From CAZHJE01 sp964532965 (GTDB taxonomy: Bacteria; Patescibacteriota; WWE3; UBA101185; UBA10185): a DNA stretch of 12,152 nt. The stretch is from positions 1 to 12,152 of the forward strand of contig CAZHJE010000023.1 of NCBI GenBank assembly GCA_964532965.1, written 5' to 3'. The translations under genes were made by a program, and so were the position numbers. Of this stretch, positions 5,092-12,152 are shown piece after piece (position 1 is the first letter of the stretch; the number at the start of each line of letters is the position of its first letter). Below the pieces are notes generated by a model. That model did not search any database. It had not been told where the DNA came from and worked only from the letters and a program-made list of their open reading frames with translations.

Positions 5092-8034
5092 TTAATTATT
5101 AAGTATCTTTTGTTCTAATTCTCTAATTTGATTTTCAAGGTGAGTTTTAATACTAATATCTAGATTAACCCTATCATCAGAATAATTTTTACTAAAATCT
5201 TTTTGTAAATCTTTTAGCAACTTTTTATCTAGTTCTTTTTGAGATATCAAAGATACAAGCACCCACTCATCAATCTGCTTAACTAATTTTAACCTTTGGT
5301 AATCAGCCAAAAATGATCTGTATCTAGACTCTTTTGTTATAAATATAATTTCTTCAGAATACGATGCATTGGCAAGAATGTCTTTTAATGGTCCATAATC
5401 TACTACCTCATAAGGACTATCAGAATAATACAATATTAAAGGCAACTCAATTCTATCTGCGTATACTTTATCATTTGTACCAAACAATTCATCTTTTAAC
5501 ATTAAAAGTTGCGCTTGTTTTCCTGTAAGATCAGATGTGTAAACTAAACCACGGTTTAAAAATAAGTACAATACCGCCCCAGACAATAATAAAAATACAT
5601 ATAAAATAAGCTTTACATTAGATTTAAAAGATATGAATCTAAATACGTTTGCAATAAAATTTCCGACAATGATAGCTAAAATAGGGTAAAGCGGCATTAT
5701 ATACCAAACAAGTTTAGATTTTGCTATTGAGAAAAATATAAATATGGTTAATGCAGAAAGTAGTATATAAATATATTTTTTGTTTACTTTATCGGTAACC
5801 GCAGTGTAAATAAAGTATGGAAAAGCGCCAAGCAATGCTACAAACCAAATACGCATACTCACTTTTAAAACAATTAGATACCACCAAATTGGTCTTCCTT
5901 TATCTTCTATTGCCGAAGTTGCTCTATCCAATACATGATACCCAATATAATTTTTAATAAAAGCAGTACCATACTCAAAGTACATCAAAATATGCCACGG
6001 CATAAAAACAATAACGGAAAACAAAATAAATACTAGATAATTTTTAATCTTAATTTTTGTTATTTTTTCTTTTACAATAAAAAGTACATACATTTCGTAT
6101 ATACCAAACACAAGTAACGGTAAAAACCCTATTACACCTTTTATCATCACAGCCGTGCCCATACTTATGCCCATAAATAACCAATATGTGAGCTTGGTTC
6201 TGTTTTGTGCCAAATAAAATAAATATAAACAAAGTGTAATAAAAAAAGTGACGCCAACATCAAGCATTGAAGAACGGGAATAATATAAAAATTGAAATGT
6301 TGTTAACAATGCTAACGCAGATATAAAACCAGTTAATTTACTAAATAATCTTTTACCAAAAAAATATACTAGAAGTACAGTTGCAAAACCTAAAACAGCC
6401 GAAGGAAACCTAGCAGCAAACTCAGAAATCCCAAAAACATTCATTGAAAACGACATAAGCCACATATGCATTGGGGGTTTTTCGTACCAAACGGTATTAG
6501 GTAACCAATTCATATGTGCATAATCACCAGATACAAGCATATTTTTCGCTATTTCTGCATATATTGCTTCATCCCACGGTAATAAGTGATTTTTGCCTAA
6601 ACCAATAAAAAGTAATATGATGCTTAAAATCGTTAAAAGACTAAGATAAAGTTTGTCTGTCTTACAAAAAAATGAAACTATTTCAGTAAGTTTTTTATTG
6701 TGTATAGTTTCCCGCCCATAAATAAAATAAAAGAAAAGAATTAACCAATAAAATTCGGCGTTATAAGAATAAAATATACTTCCAAATGCCCAACCAATAA
6801 TTGCTGACGCCATCGCCGCTAATATAAAAGTTTGCCTAATATCTTTAGTTGTTAACGCACCATAAAGTAACATCGCGACTAAATACAAATAAAGTAAACT
6901 AAAAGTTGTAAAACCCAGTATACCCGTTTCTGATAACAGCTCGCCCCAAACCGTGTGTGCAGGCACTCGTGTATTTAGCGCAGCTGGGTCTCTCCCAAAC
7001 AATGTTGGCGCTACTTCTGTTTTGCTAAAATGCTCAAAAAAACTACCGTACCCCCCACCGATTAGTGGGTACTTTTCAAAAACTTGTATTGATCCCGTAA
7101 GAAGCAACAAATGTGAATCAAAAGAATCAATTCGATAGTGAAAATAATCTTTTACTTTTGCTCTAAAAGCACTTTGTTTATTTTGATATGATAGAACAAA
7201 TGGGATAGAAATCAATACAATAGTCAGAACAACAACAAAAATACCCTTTATATTAAACTTTTTATACACAAGAATGGACACAAAGCTTAAAAAAGCCACA
7301 AAAGCGGCTATCCATGCTGTACGGGAACTAGTTAAAAGTAAAAGAGCAAGCAATACTAAAAATACAAATACATTTAATAATCTTTTTTTACCGGTATCAG
7401 TAAGTATAAATACTCCAAGAACAGGCATAATTACTGCAAGTAACCCACCAAAATGATTAACATCCCAAAATGTGGAACCCACACGCGCAATATTCCCCGG
7501 AATGTTCCACAACGCGCCAATTATTATTTCTTTAGTCTCGTATAGATATAATTGAAACAGCCCAAATAAACTTGCTAAAAATACTAATAAAATATAAAAA
7601 CGAATATAGTTTAATATTTTTTGTGGGGACTGTTTAAAAGAAGTAAGTAATATGTAACCAAGTGCTAAAACTGTTGTGAAAAAGCCAAATGTAAAGATAC
7701 TTGATTCTAAATTTTTTGTGTTAACAATTGAAACACCGCGCACAATCCAAAGTGTAAATAATAATGTTAAAAAGTGATTCTCTTTAAGTTCAACAAATAA
7801 GCCTTTTACGCCGATGTCTTTAATCTTTTTATAAAGCATATATGCGACAAAACATAAAAGTGCAAGCATAAAGATTCTAACTGGTAGTACATCCCATTTA
7901 TAGATACTAAATACTTCTTTATGTAATAAAAGTGAAAGGACTAACAATACGTATATGCTTTTTTCATAGTTTGTTGCAATTAACGCAAAGGAAGCTATTA
8001 ACAATATTGGAATAAGTAGCAATTCTAACATCAT
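5092..8034 (-). CDS. Fused O-antigen ligase/polymerase-like and ArnT/PMT-like glycosyltransferase
   Basis: 980-residue protein with more than 20 hydrophobic segments and two recognisable halves. Residues 1-440 look like the Wzy_C O-antigen ligase/polymerase/PglL superfamily: about 12 helices, SSRTAW at 236-241, and a long outer loop with PLIGGGYGSF (323-332) and AHTVWGELLSETGILG (359-374), including His360. Residues 460-930 look like a GT-C enzyme of the ArnT/PMT_2 group: PWDEAIYAEIA at 486-496 with the Asp-Glu pair on the first outer loop, WYEKPP at 516-521, SMLDVG at 589-594, MIKGVIGFLPL at 630-640, and AKSKLVWYIMPLYP at 771-784. A soluble part and a Lys-rich tail follow. The first half should join or polymerise lipid-linked glycans; the second should add a sugar from a polyprenyl-phosphate donor. 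Either activity is inferred. ATG at 8034 overlaps the previous stop by 4 bp (ATGA) and has AGGA five bases upstream. A second ATG follows immediately. Confidence 0.88.
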   Translation of the reverse strand: MMLELLLIPILLIASFALIATNYEKSIYVLLVLSLLLHKEVFSIYKWDVLPVRIFMLALLCFVAYMLYKKIKDIGVKGLFVELKENHFLTLLFTLWIVRGVSIVNTKNLESSIFTFGFFTTVLALGYILLTSFKQSPQKILNYIRFYILLVFLASLFGLFQLYLYETKEIIIGALWNIPGNIARVGSTFWDVNHFGGLLAVIMPVLGVFILTDTGKKRLLNVFVFLVLLALLLLTSSRTAWIAAFVAFLSFVSILVYKKFNIKGIFVVVLTIVLISIPFVLSYQNKQSAFRAKVKDYFHYRIDSFDSHLLLLTGSIQVFEKYPLIGGGYGSFFEHFSKTEVAPTLFGRDPAALNTRVPAHTVWGELLSETGILGFTTFSLLYLYLVAMLLYGALTTKDIRQTFILAAMASAIIGWAFGSIFYSYNAEFYWLILFFYFIYGRETIHNKKLTEIVSFFCKTDKLYLSLLTILSIILLFIGLGKNHLLPWDEAIYAEIAKNMLVSGDYAHMNWLPNTVWYEKPPMHMWLMSFSMNVFGISEFAARFPSAVLGFATVLLVYFFGKRLFSKLTGFISALALLTTFQFLYYSRSSMLDVGVTFFITLCLYLFYLAQNRTKLTYWLFMGISMGTAVMIKGVIGFLPLLVFGIYEMYVLFIVKEKITKIKIKNYLVFILFSVIVFMPWHILMYFEYGTAFIKNYIGYHVLDRATSAIEDKGRPIWWYLIVLKVSMRIWFVALLGAFPYFIYTAVTDKVNKKYIYILLSALTIFIFFSIAKSKLVWYIMPLYPILAIIVGNFIANVFRFISFKSNVKLILYVFLLLSGAVLYLFLNRGLVYTSDLTGKQAQLLMLKDELFGTNDKVYADRIELPLILYYSDSPYEVVDYGPLKDILANASYSEEIIFITKESRYRSFLADYQRLKLVKQIDEWVLVSLISQKELDKKLLKDLQKDFSKNYSDDRVNLDISIKTHLENQIRELEQKILNN

Positions 8035-9167
8035 AATTTTCCTAACACTTCATTATATACTTTTAATGTAGCGCGTGCCGCATTTTCCCAAGTATAGTCT
8101 TTTAACATTGAATCTGAAAGGACTGGCCTTTTTGAAAAATATTCTTTTTTTATAGCATCTTTAATAGAATCAATATTATCTGGAACGCAATAAGACACAC
8201 TATCACCTAAATATTCTCTAGCGCGCTCACCAGACGCTACTGCATTTGTTCCACAAAAAAGTGCTTCTAAACTTGTTAAACCAGTAGTCTCAAACCAACT
8301 TGCAGAAACTCCAACTTTAGCATATTTATATATTGCAGGAATCTGTTCGTATGGGACTTCTGGAACATAATGTATCCATGAATATTTTTTTAAAAGCCTC
8401 TCGAATCTAATTATATACTCAGGATGCTTTAGTTTACTTTTTCTACCTACAAACACCAATTGAAAATCAGTTTTCTCTTCTTCGCGAAGTCTTTTTACCG
8501 CTTCAATAATACTAAGTTGGTTTTTTCGGGCCTCTAACCGCCCTACGCATAAAATATAGTTCTCAAAATTAAATCGGTTTACTAGCTTTTTACTATCAAG
8601 ATTTATGAATATATCACCTACACCATTTAACACTTTTACCCAATTAAGTTTTACGTTGTATGTTTCTTCTAAATCTTTTGCCTCAAGCTCTGTTTGCACT
8701 AACACCTTATCTGCTAGTTTTAATGCTTGTGTGTGTATTTTTTTTAAACCAATAGACACGCTATACAACGTAGGATATATTTTTTGTGGTGTAAAAAACG
8801 ATTTATATATATTCTTAAAAGTATCTCGCTTAAACTGGTCTTTAAATAACACTTTAGCAAAGCGCCTAAAATCAAATGTATAACTTGTATCAAATTTTAT
8901 TACTTCTTTTATTGAATGATGTATTGGTGACAAAACCAAAGGTTTACCTAAAGCTTTAATCTTTTTGGCATACATTGTTGGTTCTGGAGTCCAATCTAGC
9001 TGGAATAAATGAACAACATCGTATGGAGAATAGTTTATATGTTTGCCTGATTTGATATCAACATCAACACCAAGTTTTTTTAATTCTTTTGCGGTATTTT
9101 GTATTTGAACTTTATCGCCTCCGCCACCACTTAACAATTCTATTCTTCCTTGCATTAAAACTCTCAT
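8031..9167 (-). CDS. GT4 glycosyltransferase
   Basis: 378-residue GT-B retaining glycosyltransferase. I place the start at ATG 9167, not at the upstream in-frame TTG 9176. The ATG overlaps the previous TGA as ATGA, and AGAGG (9177-9181) lies nine bases away, whereas the TTG would touch the Shine-Dalgarno directly. The N terminus has a Gly-rich loop, LLSGGGGDKVQIQ (11-23). The donor domain has YILCVGRLEARKNQ (204-217), FVGRKS (239-244), YVPEVPYEQIPAIYKYA (267-283), and the E-x7-E pair Glu293/Glu301 (ETTGLTSLE). HLFQLDW (53-59) in the acceptor half is unusual and may help to identify the subgroup. It is co-transcribed between another GT4 gene and the fusion gene, coupled by ATGA overlaps at both ends. 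Substrates are unknown. Confidence 0.9.
   Translation of the reverse strand: MRVLMQGRIELLSGGGGDKVQIQNTAKELKKLGVDVDIKSGKHINYSPYDVVHLFQLDWTPEPTMYAKKIKALGKPLVLSPIHHSIKEVIKFDTSYTFDFRRFAKVLFKDQFKRDTFKNIYKSFFTPQKIYPTLYSVSIGLKKIHTQALKLADKVLVQTELEAKDLEETYNVKLNWVKVLNGVGDIFINLDSKKLVNRFNFENYILCVGRLEARKNQLSIIEAVKRLREEEKTDFQLVFVGRKSKLKHPEYIIRFERLLKKYSWIHYVPEVPYEQIPAIYKYAKVGVSASWFETTGLTSLEALFCGTNAVASGERAREYLGDSVSYCVPDNIDSIKDAIKKEYFSKRPVLSDSMLKDYTWENAARATLKVYNEVLGKL
8040..8043 (-). promoter_or_regulatory. Weak Shine-Dalgarno of the fusion gene
   Basis: AGGA on the minus strand, five bases before the ATG at 8034 and inside the end of the preceding GT4 gene. It supports the first of the two tandem ATGs; the four-base stop/start overlap (8031-8034) probably contributes by reinitiation. 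Confidence 0.45.
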
Positions 9168-10336
9168 TTTGTACAACCTCTTTTTTCTAAAATACCAGCA
9201 TATAGATTTTCATAGTTCTTTGCATAGACACTTAACGAATAGTTATCAAGTACGCGTTGTTTCGCTTTGTTTACCAAACCATCAACTGTATTTTTATTTA
9301 AGTAAAGAGTGTACATTTTTTCGGCAAGAAGCTTGTAGTCTAAAACTTTTATGTATGAATAAACACAAGATTCCCCTACTTCTCTTAATACTTCGAGATC
9401 TGAACATATGATAGGTAATTTTGCTATCATAGCTTCTATTAACACAAGGCCAAACCCTTCTGCAAGAGATGGAAATATAAAAGCATCCATTGCATTATAC
9501 ATTTTGACATGTTCTTCTTCTGGGAACTGGGAAGTAAACGTTACACTGTTAGTTATCTTTAAATGATCTACTAAGCTTCTTAGTGAGCTTTCTAATACAC
9601 CACCGCCTGCAATAAGTAGATGTATTCTATCTGCTAAATCTGGGTGAGAATTTAAAAAGTGTGAAAAGGCTTTAATCAAGATATCATGCCCTTTTTCTTC
9701 GGTAAGTCTACTAACATTACCAAATATGTACCTGTCTTTTGGGATGTTATATTTTGTTAGTATTTCATTTTTGTATTTTTCTTTTTGATTTTGTGTAACA
9801 TTAAACTTATTATCGTCTATACCATTAGGCAATACTTTTAACTTACCAGAGGGTATTCCTTCTTTTATTTTTACCGTAAATCTAGACTCTGTCAAAGCAA
9901 TTTCGTAATCGGCAAAAAGCGTAACTGCTATTGAGTAACACCTGGTATATAACGTTTTCTTCCATTTTGGTATTGGCCATTCAGAAAAGGGTGTATGGAT
10001 AATAGAAATTTTTGCGCAAGTGCCTGCGATAAAACCTGCAAGAAGAGAATTTCCTACAGCTCTAAGTTCATGTGAATGAAGTACGTCAATTTGATGGTTT
10101 TTCAAAAATTTCACGAGTTTAAAAATATATAGTGGATCGATATCAATACCAAAAGTTACATGTACTTTGTTAATAAATACTTTTGCGCCAGCTTCTTTAT
10201 ACCAATCGGCAACATTACCAGCATTGCACCAAACATATACCTCGTGTCCTAAACTCGTCATGCCCGCCACTAAATCTCGAACGTGCCTTTCCATACCACC
10301 AGGTGTGCCAGAATTTAAAGTGTAAAGAATTTTCAT
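9164..10336 (-). CDS. GT4 glycosyltransferase
   Basis: 390-residue, complete GT-B retaining glycosyltransferase of the common GT4 form. Residues 1-36 show the usual first strand and Gly loop (SGTPGGMERHVRDL at 9-22) and LGHEVYVW. VLHSHELRAVGN at 85-96 and SIIHTPFSEW at 111-120 belong to the acceptor half. PNGIDDNKF at 170-178 marks the hinge. The donor domain has GNVSRLTEEKGHDILI (206-221), the E-x7-E pair Glu293/Glu301 (EGFGLVLIE), and CSDLEVLREVGE (311-322). It is the first gene of the middle operon, 40 bp after the TuaH-like gene, with its own promoter in that gap. Its TGA overlaps the ATG of the next GT4 gene. It has no Shine-Dalgarno and is predicted to be leaderless. Substrates cannot be assigned. 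Confidence 0.93.
   Translation of the reverse strand: MKILYTLNSGTPGGMERHVRDLVAGMTSLGHEVYVWCNAGNVADWYKEAGAKVFINKVHVTFGIDIDPLYIFKLVKFLKNHQIDVLHSHELRAVGNSLLAGFIAGTCAKISIIHTPFSEWPIPKWKKTLYTRCYSIAVTLFADYEIALTESRFTVKIKEGIPSGKLKVLPNGIDDNKFNVTQNQKEKYKNEILTKYNIPKDRYIFGNVSRLTEEKGHDILIKAFSHFLNSHPDLADRIHLLIAGGGVLESSLRSLVDHLKITNSVTFTSQFPEEEHVKMYNAMDAFIFPSLAEGFGLVLIEAMIAKLPIICSDLEVLREVGESCVYSYIKVLDYKLLAEKMYTLYLNKNTVDGLVNKAKQRVLDNYSLSVYAKNYENLYAGILEKRGCTK
9177..9181 (-). promoter_or_regulatory. Shine-Dalgarno that decides the start of the downstream GT4
   Basis: AGAGG on the minus strand inside the last codons of the upstream GT4. It stands nine bases before ATG 9167 but directly next to the alternative TTG at 9176, so it supports the ATG. 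Confidence 0.65.
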
Positions 10337-10344
10337 TAGATACT

Positions 10345-10373
10345 ATTATAGAGATTTGTGTATTAACACGCAA
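10345..10373 (-). promoter_or_regulatory. Internal promoter with predicted leaderless start
   Basis: On the minus strand TTGCGT (10373-10368), a 17-base spacer and a perfect TATAAT (10350-10345) form a good sigma-70-type promoter in the 40-bp gap between two glycosyltransferase genes. Eight bases separate the -10 from the ATG at 10336, leaving a leader of about 0-3 bases. There is no Shine-Dalgarno. Confidence 0.65.
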
Positions 10374-10376
10374 AAC

Positions 10377-11597
10377 TTAATTACTTTTTACTTGCGCTAT
10401 TGCAGCTAGCATCTTTGACACTTTACCATCCCAATTATTGTCTTTTGCTACAAGTTGACGTTCTCTTATTTTTTGTGGACTATCATCATCTAGTGCTCTT
10501 TTAATGTTTTGAGAGAACTCTTCGTATGTTTTTGAAATGTAACAAACATCTTTAAAGGGAGCATATGCTGGCATATCAGTTACAACAACTGGCAATCCTG
10601 CAGCAAGAGAATCATGAAATTTTACTGGAAAACAACCGCCAACAGTATAATCATTTAAAACGTATGGAATGTGATCTACATCAAAACCTGCCATATATTT
10701 ATGTTTTTCTTGATAAGGCCGGGTACCTAAAAAGTGCACATTTGGTAAATTAAGTATTTCATTATATGTTTTATTGCCCTCAGCATCTTTTAAACCTAGT
10801 TGCCCAATGTAAATAAATGAATAACTGGCATAATCTGTTGCTATTTTTTTAATTAAGTTTAAATCCAGCTTATATTCATCAAGCGCACCTATATACCCAA
10901 TGCGTGGCCTTGGAATTTTTTTTAAATCATCTGGTATCTCAGAAACATACTTTTTAACATCTTTAAACCTTTCGTAATCACCAACATTTGGCGCAAAAAT
11001 TACATTTTTATTGTATTGTTTTAGTCTGTCAACAAGGCCTGGCGCCGATGCAAAAACTACATCTGCTTGAGCTGTTAAATACTTTTCTTGCTCAATAAGC
11101 TGTTCTTTTGATACTGTTGAATTATAAAACGTACTACTTTCTGGAAACCCAATATAATTATCGACACAATCGTATACTAAAATATCATGAGATATTTTTG
11201 ACACTACTTCTTTTAATTCTGGCGTTTGAACATGATATACCCAAAGTACAGTTTTTAAATTGCTATCAAAGTTCTTTTTAGCAAGTCTGTTTATATTAAA
11301 TATATGATATTTGGTTGTAATTTTCGCATTAGGAACTACATTTATCGGCGTAAATATTAGTGGCGCATCGTTTGCCTCTTTCTTTTGCTGTGTAATGAGT
11401 CTTTTTATACTCCAAAACCCTCTAAAAATCTGCCGCAAAAGTAAAAACCCTAAGTTTATTGGCGGGTCTACATAAATTACATTATGCCCTCTTTTTGCAA
11501 GCCTTGCCATGACATGCCTTTTATTTGTCCAATTGGGAAAATCCCAAAGTTGATTAGATAAACATATAATATTATATTTTTGTTCTTGTTGTTTCAT
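10377..11597 (-). CDS. TuaH-like glycosyltransferase (GT4/GT1-type)
   Basis: 406 residues from ATG 11597, which lies one base after the upstream stop. A TTG at 11627 would add ten residues that only re-read the end of the upstream gene, so I reject it. The N-terminal half has LSNQLWDFPNWTNKRHVMARLAKRGHNVIYVD (13-44, as visible segments), which resembles TuaH-type enzymes of teichuronic acid synthesis. VYDCVDNYIGFPE (141-153) and ADVVFASAPGLVDRL (178-192) are also typical. The donor half has RIGYIGALDEYKLDL (232-246), FLGTRPY (289-295) and PVKFHDSLAAGLPVVV (324-339). The second GT4 glutamate, usually in P.K..E.LA.G.PVV, is Asp329 here. It should add a sugar to the lipid-linked glycan in the cytoplasm. 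The GT-B call is strong; the subfamily is moderate. Confidence 0.88.
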   Translation of the reverse strand: MKQQEQKYNIICLSNQLWDFPNWTNKRHVMARLAKRGHNVIYVDPPINLGFLLLRQIFRGFWSIKRLITQQKKEANDAPLIFTPINVVPNAKITTKYHIFNINRLAKKNFDSNLKTVLWVYHVQTPELKEVVSKISHDILVYDCVDNYIGFPESSTFYNSTVSKEQLIEQEKYLTAQADVVFASAPGLVDRLKQYNKNVIFAPNVGDYERFKDVKKYVSEIPDDLKKIPRPRIGYIGALDEYKLDLNLIKKIATDYASYSFIYIGQLGLKDAEGNKTYNEILNLPNVHFLGTRPYQEKHKYMAGFDVDHIPYVLNDYTVGGCFPVKFHDSLAAGLPVVVTDMPAYAPFKDVCYISKTYEEFSQNIKRALDDDSPQKIRERQLVAKDNNWDGKVSKMLAAIAQVKSN

Positions 11598-11598
11598 A

Positions 11599-12152
11599 TT
11601 ACAAACATTTAGGGCAAGCGCTAGCAAGTAATCCTAATTTTACCAAAACTCTGCGAACATTAAAAATAAACTCACTATCTTTTAGCGACCACAACCAACC
11701 AGTATCTATAAATCCCCTATCATACGCGGCATGCCAAATTCCATCAAAAAATACTAACCCATAAAGTTCAATTAACACAGAAATAACTATGAGTGCATAG
11801 AATATTTTTTTATATTTTTCAAAATAGTTACTTGTGACAAATGGAATAAGAAGCAATACAAAAAATGGTATTACATCGGCTGCCATTCTATAACCAAATG
11901 ACCATCCACCATACCAATGCTTCCATTTACCAAGTATTAGTGTGTGCAACAATACAATAACTCCAAATAATATGTATTTTAAATTTGCATTATCAGCTTT
12001 ATTTTTTCTTAGTGCTTTAATACAAAGATACAAACTTATAAAAATAAATATAAAAACTGGAGAATAAATTAAAATACCTTTACTCGGCGATACCCACAGC
12101 CCTAAAAAACCTTCAGGAAATTTTGATAACCACCCAGTAGTCAATTGATTTG
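11599..12152 (-). CDS. C-terminal part of a large membrane protein, 5' end cut by window edge
   Basis: The frame stays open to the right edge, giving 183 visible residues before the stop, so a TTG near 12144 is not a real start. About four hydrophobic segments are visible. Two motifs stand out: GLWVSPSKGILIYSPVF, near the start of the visible part, and HWYGGWSFGYRMAADVIPFF in the middle. They resemble the GLL.SP.RG...YSP and W.GG..FGPR....LPF patterns seen near the C terminus of GT39-like or uncharacterised multi-pass membrane proteins common in Patescibacteria. The chain ends in ACPKCL. It is probably a GT-C-like glycosyltransferase, but the catalytic N-terminal part lies outside the window, so this is tentative. 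It reads into the TuaH-like gene with a 1-bp gap, so the two are probably co-transcribed. Confidence 0.7.
   Translation of the reverse strand, partial: NQLTTGWLSKFPEGFLGLWVSPSKGILIYSPVFIFIFISLYLCIKALRKNKADNANLKYILFGVIVLLHTLILGKWKHWYGGWSFGYRMAADVIPFFVLLLIPFVTSNYFEKYKKIFYALIVISVLIELYGLVFFDGIWHAAYDRGFIDTGWLWSLKDSEFIFNVRRVLVKLGLLASACPKCL

Noticed and set aside
5085..5100. Near-palindrome AATGATTAATTATT at the convergent stops as a terminator
   Set aside because: Only A/T pairs, too weak for an intrinsic terminator, and it is made of the two stop codons and nearby codons.
7044..7073. Imperfect inverted repeat GTACCC...GGGTAC as a possible hairpin or terminator
   Set aside because: It sits in the middle of the fusion gene's coding sequence (outer loop with GGGYG), has no T tract, and is explained by the codons.
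1..12152. UGA recoded to glycine (code 25) as in some Patescibacteria
   Set aside because: UGA ends three genes at sensible points, two in ATGA overlaps, and no in-frame UGA interrupts any family motif.
1..12152. CRISPR arrays, insertion sequences, tRNA or rRNA genes
   Set aside because: No regularly spaced repeats, transposase-like proteins, terminal inverted repeats or RNA-gene signatures were seen; gaps between genes are all under 50 bp.

Overview
The window is a single dense surface-polysaccharide (glycan) assembly locus on AT-rich DNA. It looks like a member of the Candidate Phyla Radiation (Patescibacteria). The reasons are the low GC, genes packed with 0-40 bp gaps or 4-bp overlaps, patchy Shine-Dalgarno use, and a DUF4012-type membrane protein next to a bacterial sugar transferase, a pairing I associate with Patescibacteria and some Actinobacteria. 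UGA is used as a normal stop, so the recoded Gracilibacteria/Absconditabacteria code is not in use. The assignment rests on gene content and style; no marker gene is present.

Layout, left to right. Positions 1-3847 (minus strand) hold one operon, read from right to left: an MtfB-like GT4, a WbaZ-like GT4, a short monotopic phosphoglycosyl transferase, and a DUF4012-like protein that runs off the left edge. Positions 3895-5091 (plus strand) hold a lone Wzx-like flippase. It starts from a 47-bp divergent promoter region shared with the left operon and ends exactly against the stop codon of the next gene. Positions 5092-10336 (minus strand) hold a second operon, read from right to left: two GT4 glycosyltransferases and a 980-residue membrane protein, linked by two ATGA stop/start overlaps. 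Positions 10377-12152 (minus strand) hold a TuaH-like glycosyltransferase and the C-terminal end of a large membrane protein that enters from the right edge.

Together the genes make nearly a full Wzx/Wzy-type pathway. The phosphoglycosyl transferase would load the first sugar-phosphate on the polyprenyl carrier, and the GT4/TuaH-like enzymes would extend it in the cytoplasm. The Wzx-like protein would flip it, and the 980-residue protein would polymerise or ligate it outside. No nucleotide-sugar synthesis genes, Wzz or tyrosine kinase are visible, so the sugar composition cannot be read from this window.

The most notable item is the 980-residue protein. It joins an O-antigen ligase/polymerase-like (Wzy_C) half to an ArnT/PMT-like GT-C glycosyltransferase half in one chain. 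Also notable are promoters whose -10 boxes lie so close to the ATG that the first genes of two operons should be leaderless, while several internal genes carry a Shine-Dalgarno or are stop-start coupled. There is no gene-free stretch longer than about 50 bp.
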